Shown: piece by piece, positions 55,743 through 64,000 of the stretch
How positions within the stretch are numbered: the stretch's first letter is position 1
Layout of the letters: every line of letters starts with the position of its first letter
Assembly: GCA_963573305.1 (NCBI GenBank)
Contig: OY754329.1
Coordinates: 51,179,483-51,243,482, forward strand
DNA length: 64,000 nucleotides
Direction of reading: 5' to 3'
Source: Pyrrhosoma nymphula
Taxonomy: Eukaryota > Arthropoda > Insecta > Odonata > Coenagrionidae
Notes under the pieces: generated by a model
What the model saw: only the letters and a program-made list of their open reading frames with translations
What the model was told of the DNA's origin: nothing
Databases searched by the model: none
Translations under genes and position numbers: made by a program

Positions 55743-56184
55743 CAGTGGCGTATCTAGAATTTGGCTCTAAAGGGGGTTTGGAATATTTTTAATAGGAGAG
55801 TACCAGGGGTTTGAGTCAAGCGAAATTGGGGGCCCTACCCCAGAAAGTTTTTAAAAATTATAATAACAAAACTGCATTTTATAGCCCTTTTAGTTAATTT
55901 TTTTTATATTAATGTTGGTACCCTTAACAAAGTTGCTTCTGAGGAGGGTCCGGTCCCGTTCATCCCCCCCTTTAAATATGCCCATGTGCAAAATGTCCTC
56001 AGCCCTTTCATTTACTTCACATTATCTGAGAGCTCAGGTTTTGTGTCATCACCTCCAGTGGGGGCAGGCCTTAAGGATACCTAAACTAAGTGTTTGTATA
56101 AACATGCGAGGATACCTATACTACAGCCAGTTGCCGCTAGCTTGCTGGTCCCCCCCCCAAAGTTATAACCTATACACGCCACTG
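55743..56184. mobile_element. Element with CAGTGGCGT inverted ends
   Basis: The left end CAGTGGCGTATCTAG and the right end, reverse-complemented, CAGTGGCGTGTATAG agree at about 12 of 15 bases. C- or G-runs lie near the ends, as in the hAT MITE at 29998. I see no target duplication. The 136-codon frame inside (55912-56322) overruns the element and is not recognisable. Confidence 0.6.
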
Positions 56185-56478
56185 ATCACCACCATATTAG
56201 GTGATGGCACAAAATGTTTACTACCTTACTTAAAATATTTGAAGAATACTTTAGTGCATGACATATTGAAAATATCTTGTCCCAGTTATTACAGGGTGCC
56301 TATGGCAGCTGTAAGCCATTGAAGAAACTTGGCTACCCTATGCTGTGACAGTGGCAATAATATGAACCAATTTTTGGAGATATACTCTCAGTAACATTCA
56401 TCAGTGTAAACTACCAGTTATAGGTAAGTTATGATGAATTTCAGAGAAAATCCAACTGATATTTACACGTGCTGGGTC

Positions 56479-56728
56479 CTATCTACCTCCAGTATATCCT
56501 TCTTCATCTCGGTCTAAGTCGCTACCCTTCTTCATCCCGTCAATAAAACCTATTCTCTTTCTTCCCCTTCCCTGCTTGCCCACCATCATACCCTCTATCA
56601 CTGCATTCAGAAAACAGTCGCCCATCATTACCGCTTCCAGTCACCTACCCTGCCTCCCCCTCATCCAGAAGTTTCCTCTCCTCACCAACCATGTGAAGCA
56701 CTTCCTCATTTGTCTTCCTTGCGGTTGG
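56479..56728 (-). mobile_element. RTE LINE 3' fragment
   Basis: On the minus strand it follows the RTE at 45825-46215 closely: GGAAGACAAATGAGGAAGTG, GAGGAGAGGAAACTT, GGCAGGGTAGGTG, then GGGGAAGGGGAAGAAAGAG and a GCACGTG end. It lacks the 140-bp duplication seen in the 46-kb copy and so shows the ancestral junction. Confidence 0.82.
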
Positions 56729-56869
56729 GCAGAGTTGCGGTTAGGTATCAACCGAATGGGTTGTGGCTTCCTTGGAGTCCACTGATCCCTTACATTGCCA
56801 TCTTAGATGGACCGCAAGGGCTTAACGCCTAGTCTCTTTGTACCCTCCTAAATTGACACGATAATTAGG

Positions 56870-57030
56870 AAGTCGGGTTATCTTAATGGTCTGCGCATTG
56901 GCCCGGCAAGCCGAATGTCCGTGGTTCGATTCAGGGTTCAGGCCGATTTTTTCTCGTGGCAATTTTAATGTATATCATCGCCGTATTTGAGGCAGGCGTG
57001 AATATCTTCGTATGTAATAAGTCCCTAATA
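56870..57030 (+). repeat. tRNA-derived SINE
   Basis: GTCGGGTTATCTTAATGGTC (A-box/D-arm region) and CCGTGGTTCGATTCAGGG (B box) occur about 40 bases apart. They are followed by GTTCAGGCCGATTTTTTCTC and a body that ends in an A-rich tract near 57075. Confidence 0.65.
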
Positions 57031-57332
57031 CTGACAGCGAAAATAAGTTGAAACAGAGTGATATAGGGAACGAGAAAAAATTAATTATTTGAACAAGTTC
57101 ATCAAAAGGGTTGAAGACATAGGCCTTGGACATAGCGTTCCTAATGAACTGGTGACTGAACTGAATACAGCAAAAGGCTCCACTTAATAAAGTCTTGGAC
57201 TCACATATATCAATTAGGTATAGAAAATGTACCTCATCGAAGATAAGGATAAAATCTAATGCGTACTATCTTCCACCCATAATTTAAAACTATTTTCGAC
57301 GACGTGCTACCGCGAACGGCGATCATGGCATT

Positions 57333-57825
57333 TGTTATAATCCCCAGGAAAAGTTATCCATTCGACTATGGAGCAGTATTACCTCACGTGACGGACTGAG
57401 AACAAAAGACCGCTAGCCCTACACCGAGAATTCGTGGTTGGCATGAGTTTTTGTGTGAGGGTGGAAAGTTGAGCGAATCGGACAGTCTGGCAGTCAAGAA
57501 AGACATAAGGGCCATTTTAGTTCTGCTCGTAAAGAATCTTATTTTGGTTTCTTATTCGTTTTGTTTTGAGCCATTTTCGAACACTGCAGAAAAGAATGGA
57601 CTCCCCCGAAATATTCACGGGCGCAGATATCGTGTCTGCTCGTGCATGTGTGTAAGAAGGATTAGAAAACGTCCCCAAGACGTCCCGGGTTAACCACATG
57701 TTGGACGGAAATTCCGCGACAACCAAAAGGAGATGAATACCCCACATCGGAGCCCATCCCGGCCGGAGATATGGTTTTCACTTTCCTGGAGAAGAATATT
57801 TGGTAAGCGATTTTGGAAAGCTACA
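57333..57825 (+). mobile_element. Possible orphan LTR (gypsy- or BEL-like)
   Basis: The segment starts TGTTATAATCC and ends GCTACA, and is followed two bases later by a Lys-type primer-binding site. These are the TG..CA limits and downstream signal expected of a 5' LTR. No gag or pol frame follows and I see no second LTR, so it would be a truncated remnant. The left border is a guess based on the TG start. Confidence 0.4.
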
Positions 57826-57827
57826 TT

Positions 57828-57845
57828 TGGCGCCCAACTTGGGGA
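57828..57845 (+). promoter_or_regulatory. Primer-binding-site-like sequence (tRNA-Lys type)
   Basis: TGGCGCCCAACTTGGGGA is nearly the reverse complement of a Lys-tRNA 3' end (usual form TGGCGCCCAACGTGGGG, one difference in the first 17 bases). That makes chance occurrence unlikely. Confidence 0.6.
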
Positions 57846-59694
57846 AGCCCGGTAATCAGGCGCAGTTAACTCACTTTATGATGTGGGAAGTACGGCCCTG
57901 TAAAGGGCACTTTATTTACTTACCTTATTTTAATTTCTAATTTTCTCTTCGTAGAACATTTGGTGTAAGGTGTGTGCCAAATGTATTTATTCATTGGTAT
58001 TCGAGTAGGTACCCGAATGTGTACCTGGGTGCCATGACGATTGGATACACGAATATTTGGATGAATACCTATACGAATACCTGGGGCGACTATTTGAGGG
58101 CAGCGGTGAAGACTCGAATATTAGAATGAATACTACTCAATAAAAATACCTAAACTGAATACGCCAGCGAATACTGAGTCTGGATGTATGTAGCTGTTCT
58201 CATTCGACTATGCAGGTGATGCAAGTAGCCTCCACTCTCGCGTCATTTCTCGCCACGTCAAATGATCCTAGTACATATTCGTAGTTTCTGAAGGAACCAG
58301 ATAAACACCCGAGTTTTCGGTGTAACCACCCGAGTCGGGTGACCCGACTACCTCGATCAAGTAAGTACTCGAGGATTGGACGCTCGTTAATAAGCACCAT
58401 ATACCGGAGATTCTAAAATTCTGTATTAATATCTACTAATACAGAACTAGAAGATTCCTCCACGCCCTTGGGGTTGCTCGCCTATCATAAGGTAGCAGCT
58501 GATGCGTATTCGATTTTCATAACGGAGAACTTACAACTGTTAGTGGATGGTCGGAGAGCCTAGTGAGCCATCCTCAAGAAACCTTTAATGGCATAAACCA
58601 CAGCCAGTATAGTCTTTACTTCTCTTGAGGCAGTATTGTATTCAAATACAGGGTGTTTCTAAACGAATATCGGGGTTTCAAGGCTATGTAGTATTTATAC
58701 CATTTGACTTACAATTATAAATTAGACATCAAATGAAAGAGTAACTCAAACAGTTTCGTTGTACACTTGTACGCACGCACATGCATGGCACATGACTACG
58801 CCACAGGGCAGTGTGGTGAAACACGCGTCGCACCAGCGAAAGAAAGTTTTTCGAAATTACAAAGTTGGTTTTTCTCAACATGGAATAAATATATATTTTA
58901 TTTAACATAATTTTCTAAAAAAAACCAAATCATGGAGGCGATTAATGCAGATACTCTCTCTCGAATGTATAGCGCTTTAAAAAAGAGAGCTAAAATTCCT
59001 CCTAATCATTCTACTCAACGCCAGATTAGTCAGCCTGAAATTAATATCGTACCTTATGTACATTTAGAAATAGTTTTCTGAATTTCAAAAACAAAAAATA
59101 GCGAATAACACTAAGAGATAAATTTATTTAGAAATTAATTTATTATTTTTTTCGTTTATTTTTTTAACTTTGCGAAATAAATAACTAATTCGATAAAATT
59201 AATTAAAGTAGAATTTTTAATTGAAGGTAAATTCAAAACATCACGTTATTGTGAAATTTGATGCTCCATTTCCAATATGTACACTAATCCGTTCGAGGAA
59301 ATGGTGCATATTTTGCTATTATTAATATCACCTTTTTTCTGAAAGTTCAACAATATGTTTCCCCCTATATTATCTATGTACTATCGTTTCCACTGAAATT
59401 TAGACACATTACCTTTGATTGAATGGGGCCGGGTCGGAAAAAACTTGGAGGGTTGGCACACGAGGCTAGCTGCGGCCTTTGCCTTTACGTCACCGAGAGC
59501 CGACGAGGACCAACGTGAATGCGACAGGGCTAGCGGAATTAGAGTCAAATAAACTCCTAGAGCAAAAGCCCTAGCGGAAGGAATGCACTGAGGAAACTCA
59601 CGTCCACGCACACGTTGGGCCGATCGGGGTCTTTTCTTTCGGGCTCCGTCGCGAGGTTTTTCCTCTCCCTATATTCAGGTTTGGACTCACCATG
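57846..59694. other. No gene recognised; repeat-like intergenic DNA
   Basis: At 57985-58150 GAATAC/TACCCGAAT words recur in a degenerate way. At 58649 the word ACAGGGTGTTTCTAAACG resembles the terminus of a DNA transposon, but I could not find a matching partner end. At 59400-59600 a CpG-rich stretch contains a 76-codon minus-strand frame of no known family. Confidence 0.5.
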
Positions 59695-59785
59695 AGTCCA
59701 AAGTTCCGTAGCCGAGTTGGCAAATTCCATGCGCGGAAGTAGAGGGACGGTTCTGGCAGGGTTCGAATCCGAAGTAAGGCTACTT
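59695..59785 (+). repeat. tRNA-like SINE head
   Basis: CCGTAGCCGAGTTGGCAAAT (A box/D arm) and GGCAGGGTTCGAATCCG (B box, T arm) are spaced somewhat more than in a normal tRNA. This suggests a long variable arm of the Ser/Leu type or an insertion. CTACTTTTTTC follows, a possible polymerase III stop. Confidence 0.6.
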
Positions 59786-60452
59786 TTTTCATCTTGTAGA
59801 TAAAAGATGCATTCTTAATATCAACACAATTTATACAGTTGACAAAAGAGAGAGTTAAAACGGATTTTTTTAATTTACGGCTTAATTTATAAAAATGATG
59901 ACTCTATCTACGTTACCGCATTTATTTCTTAACAGATTTCATTCACTAAGAGAAAAATAGCATTGGAAGTGGCCGTGGTTGCATCTTTGTGTCCTTGCAG
60001 TGAATTACCATCAAATCTCCGGTGAGTTAAATACCTGCTCATAGTATCTACAATCCTCTCTAAATAACCAAATTCATTCGTAGTTGCGATCATTTTGATA
60101 AACCCTAGTTTGAAAAATGAATATAATTCAATTGATAATCTTTATTTTCAAACTTCTAGTACTTGGTCACGTAAAAATGTGAGGTGTTTTAAAGTACAGA
60201 ACGCTTTTTATTTCTTTCGAAATGCACTGATAGCACCTGGATCTCAAATATAGCAATTCATTTTACAACGTATCGTACCATCACTAAAATAAAAAAATCG
60301 CTGTACACTGTTTCACGGAGACATTTTGTCGGAGAATTTCGGGGAAATGTGTGCCAATTTTCCCTCCTCTAAAACCTCGAGACTCGAAAATCCTCTGAGA
60401 ATGCGAGACGCGACAGTTGAGACAAGTGCCGCGACCTGGCTCTGGTCAGCAC

Positions 60453-60488
60453 GAACGCTCAGGTCATCGCGAACGCTCATGTCATCGC
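60453..60488. repeat. 18-bp tandem repeat
   Basis: GAACGCTCAGGTCATCGC and GAACGCTCATGTCATCGC are adjacent and differ at one base. They lie in a locally GC-richer stretch without a recognised gene. Confidence 0.9.
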
Positions 60489-60899
60489 GATTCCAGCAAG
60501 CACCCTGCTTTTATTAGGTCCGTGCTGGTGCTGACATCTTTTTCCACTTTCAAGTCGACTTGTGAACATTCCCACCAATCCAAAGTGTGATAGCACCTCC
60601 CCTACTCTCCCCACTGGTCAGCTGATTCCCCTCCTGCGCTGACAAAGTGTACCGTGAACATTCTAGCCCTCTTTGAACCTGACCGCGGCCGAAGAAGGAC
60701 GTATCTGCTTGGTTCCAGTTGTGACTTGTGTTCGTCTTGTATAGACCAAGTTAACGATATTTAGCCTACGGGCTTGTTTTCTATTGTAATAATTGTGGTT
60801 ATAATGCTGTTACTGGAAGTTAATCAAACTGGCTAAGGTTGTTGTCATTTTTCTCTCGTTTCCGCCCACCAGTCGCAGTCAATTCGCTCGCGACGTCAA

Positions 60900-60965
60900 G
60901 TTTCAGTGGCTTGCGTTGCAAATGTCAGGGAATTTCAAAATTAAAACTTTGTGGCCACCCTGTAT
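60900..60965. other. Transposon-end-like word
   Basis: GTGGCCACCCTGTATAC (60950-60966) resembles the terminus of mariner-type elements and also echoes ACAGGGTG at 58649 in inverted form, 2.3 kb away. The pairing is too short to call a transposon. Confidence 0.2.
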
Positions 60966-61019
60966 ACAGTTACATTTCTCCGCTTAGCAACATGTAAATA
61001 AGTTGTTCTTTCTTTACGT

Positions 61020-62560
61020 TCGCCTTGTCCCACTCATGTGGGGTCGGCGTTCTCTTCTTTTATTCTCTTCCTCCACCGCCCCCTGTCCAACGCCTCCTCC
61101 TCTTCCCATCCTCTCTCTCTCTCAGGTCCTCTCGCACCTTGTCCTTCCATCTCATCTTTGGTCTTTCCCTCTTCCTGTCCCCTCTTACCTCCAGCTGCAT
61201 TACTCTCTTCCCACGTTTTCTTCGTCCCTCCGCTGGACGTGCCCAAATCATTTTAATCGGCATTCTAGCATCTTCTTCGCTAACGGTCCCACTTTAACAG
61301 ATCCTCTTATATAATCATTCCTGACTTTCATCCTTCCTTGCCACCTCACACATCGACCGCGGTATCCTCATTTCTACGACCTCTATCTTCTTTTACCTGA
61401 GCCCTTGTGATTGGCCAGGTCTCTGCGCCATAGAGCAACGCAGGCCTCACCACAGACATAAATTTTTCCCTTCAACCTGCAATTTACCTCCTTATCACAA
61501 AGCACTCCACTCATTTTTCTCCAATTTATCCATCCCCCATTCACTCTGTGCTGAATTTCAGCCTCTAATCCTCCATCGCTCTGAACATTTGGAACTAAAT
61601 ACTCCAACTTCTTAACCATTGCTAACTGATCCTCTTGAAGATTTAATATGAGATCTTCAGCCCCTGATGTAATCAAGTACTCCATTTTGATCCTGCTAAT
61701 TTTCATTCCCCTATCCTCCAGCACCTTTCGCAGATTACGATATTGTCAGCTAACAGCATGCTCCACGGTGCCTTTCTCTTCACGTCCCTTACAAGCACGT
61801 CCATTACCAGGACAAAAATGTAATCCAACTCGCACCGGAAAACCTTTTGTTTTGCCAACACTGCTCCCCACTTTTGTCTCTGCCCCTTCGTACATCTCTT
61901 TTACCTACCTTACCAATTTTTCGGGTGCTCCGTTTTCTCTCATATACCTCCATTCCTCCTGCCTGGGAAATCTATCGTAAGCCTACTCTAGGTCTATGAA
62001 AGCCAAATGTAGCTTTGCCTCCTTCCACCACTTTTTCCCAAACCTTCATTGTGTGCGACACCAGCTTAATACCTCGGTAATTTCCACTCTCTTGTAGTAC
62101 ATCTCCTTTACCTTTATATAGGGGAATCAGGATACTTTCTCTCCATTCCATAGGTATCCTTTCCTGTTGCCACATTTTTTACATCATGTCCCATAGAATA
62201 TCAATTACCTTCACCTAGGCTTTTCCATACTTACACTGGTATTTGGTCTGATCCTACAGCTTTTCCGTTCTTCATCTTTCTCAATGCGGACTCAACTTCT
62301 ACCCTGCCGACTCCAAGGACGAGGCCCTCATTTACTTCTGCACCCTCACGCTTTTTTCTTGGGTTTTCCTCGTTCAATAATTTCTCAAAGTACTCTTGCC
62401 ACCTGTTCAGGAAGATTTTTGGGCAGAGAAAGACTTCTCGGGAAAATTTACATCGTCTTTTTCGAGCAAGAGTTAGGTTAGATGACCATTCGGAGCTGTT
62501 TTTAAGATAAACATTGTTTATTCGTGATAATGGGCTAGGTCGCGCAAGTAGGTACATAAC
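61020..62560 (-). mobile_element. Second RTE-family LINE, decayed
   Basis: On the minus strand, pieces of an RTE reverse transcriptase follow in order: WQEYFEKLLNEENPRKK and MKNGKAVGSDQIPV (62560-62231), IPLYKGKGDVLQESGNYRGI (62130-62070), then LEDRGMKISRIKMEYL, VQSDGGLEAEIQHRVNGGW and SGVLCDKEVNCRLKGKIY (61724-61440), and a 3' GRPKMRWKD-type end near 61180. Stops and frameshifts separate them. The motifs differ from the 43-46 kb element, so it is a separate RTE lineage. The endonuclease and the catalytic ADD block are missing or unreadable. Confidence 0.82.
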
Positions 62561-62594
62561 AGTGAAGAAAAAACGTTTGCACTGCTGTTCGTAA

Positions 62595-63440
62595 ATGCGC
62601 TTCTACGAAGCAAATGAGAAGCTACGTAATCCAAGGTATCTGGAGTTATAATAGCGGCCGCAACACGATTCGGATTTCATATAACTTGCCCGAAAAACTG
62701 TAATGACTGATTTAGAATTAAGAATCATAATAATACTCCTAAAAAGCATATGGAGAACATTGTACGTGCCTGCTTGTTTCACATATGTCAAAATGTTTGT
62801 AGACGAATGCAAAGTGAAGGATTGCAAACTGCCTATAACATTGAAAACAACCGAAGTCTCAAAGAAGCGGTCCAATAGAAGTGTGCATTGGCTTTCGTGC
62901 TTGCTGAAAAAGTCCCTGAATTTTTCGACACTTTGATGGATGAAATCCCCGATCATTTTCTTCCCGTTACAGTTTAATTTCAAGTACGATTTATTATTAT
63001 TAAATGTTTATGCATTCCTACTTTGCTTTTACGAAACGAAGAAGAGGCTACGTAATAAAAGGTATTTGAAGTTACAATAGCGGCCGCAACACCGTTCGTG
63101 TTTCCCGTAACTGTTCCGCAAACTGTAATGGCTGATTTTGAATTAGGAATCAATAATACTGCTCAAAATCATATGGGGAAAATTTTGCGTGCCTGCTTGT
63201 TTCATCTGTGCCAAAATGTTTATAGATGAATACAAAGTGAAGGATTACAAACTGCCTATAACATTGAAATCGACAGAAGTAAAACTCCAACATTCTGGGC
63301 ATTGGGTTCGTGTTTGCTGAAAAAGTTCCTGAATTTTTCGACAATTTGATAGGTGAAATCCCCCATAATTTTCTTCCCGTTGCAGTTTAATTTGAAGTAC
63401 GATTTATTATTAATAAATTTTTATTCATTCCTAATATAAC
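62595..63440. repeat. Two tandem copies of a ~426-bp unit
   Basis: Unit 1 (about 62595-63020) and unit 2 (about 63021-63440) match at a constant offset near 426 bases. Shared words include GCTACGTAAT (62621 and 63047), ATAGCGGCCGCAACAC, GTGCCTGCTTGTTTCA, AACTGCCTATAACATTGAAA, CCTGAATTTTTCGACA and AAGTACGATTTATTATTA. Identity looks to be about 80 percent. Unit 1 has an open frame (62703-62936) that is broken in unit 2. It may be satellite DNA or a duplicated retro-fragment. Confidence 0.88.
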
Positions 63441-64000
63441 ACTCAATACTAAACTTCACTCTACTGGTAAACTAATTTATTGGTAAACCAGCACTCAGTA
63501 GATGTAAAGTCGTGTATGTGCGTTACGCTCCAGTTCTATGGCGGTTCAATAAGATGCGGTTCTTCAACGTCTGCAGAAAAAATAATGCCTCCGACGGTTA
63601 GCACAACCGATTCCAAGTAGTAGTTGGACGATATCATCCTAGCCTATATATATTTTTTCTGTCAGCTCCACGACGAAAAGGGTGATACTGAAGCCATGTT
63701 GAGGCAGTTGATTCTTAAGAAATTCGAGCCGTCGACTAAATTTCGAAGACAGAATCAAAAATGTTGTTTATAAATATGATAATTATGTTGAAAATAAGAA
63801 TATTTTGGAGCACTTAAAACTTGTTGGTTACTATTTTCTGATTTTTATAAATAAAATATTTAAAAATTGTATATTTTGGGAGACATATTTTGGATAATTA
63901 TGCTTTTGGAACATAGCTCTTGGAATTTTTTTTTTTCCCCGTGGGTTTTTCGCAAAAACATTTTCGCTGGCGAGATGAATACTCACATTTACCAGAACTA
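63441..64000. other. Right edge, nothing recognised
   Basis: AT-rich sequence with no coding frame, tRNA-like segment or clear repeat. Confidence 0.6.

Noticed and set aside
58649..60966. A 2.3-kb transposon bounded by ACAGGGTG and CACCCTGT
   Set aside because: The terminal match is only about 8 bases and no transposase or target duplication was seen.

Overview
This window is animal nuclear DNA, most likely from an arthropod and probably an insect. It holds an intron-rich gene with canonical GT-AG introns, AT-rich introns, and many eukaryotic transposons: a copia-type LTR element, RTE and CR1/jockey-like LINEs, tRNA- and 5S-derived SINEs, and hAT, pogo and Harbinger-like MITEs. There are no operons and no bacterial signals. 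The species cannot be named from sequence alone.

The one host gene I can support is the clueless/CLUH (clustered mitochondria protein) orthologue on the + strand. Its coding sequence runs from 9992 to the stop codon ending at 52547. I placed 23 coding exons, all with matching phases and GT..AG borders. They encode 1398 residues from the first Met I can see (10027). One or more 5' exons are missing, because the first visible exon opens in mid-codon. CLU is a cytosolic, RNA-binding, mitochondria-associated protein; the CLU_N, Clu, CLU-central and TPR regions are all present in order.

Layout. 1-9991: upstream or 5' intron DNA with no recognised gene, a CpG-rich block near 1.9-2.3 kb and repeat debris. 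9992-12862: first two visible exons. 12863-18815: an intron holding a pogo-like remnant and an intact, very young copia element on the - strand (LTRs differ at 1 of 209 positions, 5-bp target duplication). 18816-25014: two exons, a 223-bp palindrome, a hAT-like element and a CR1/jockey-like LINE with a Harbinger-like MITE nested in it. 25015-42733: sixteen exons, with a hAT MITE and several tRNA-SINEs in the introns. 42734-46965: an intron with a broken RTE LINE, itself interrupted by a tRNA-SINE, a foldback element with perfect 55-bp arms, a second SINE and an internal 140-bp duplication. 46966-52547: last three exons. The final intron holds a pogo-type MITE, a 5S-rRNA-derived SINE and a 1.3-kb pogo/Tigger-like element. 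52548-64000: 3' UTR, then gene-poor repeat DNA with RTE remnants, SINEs, a possible orphan LTR with a Lys-type primer site, and two tandem copies of a ~426-bp unit.

I found no convincing new multi-gene system. The most unusual material is among the repeats: the 5S-derived SINE, the set of at least eleven tRNA-like SINE heads, decayed hammerhead-ribozyme-like cores, the young copia copy, and the 426-bp tandem repeat.
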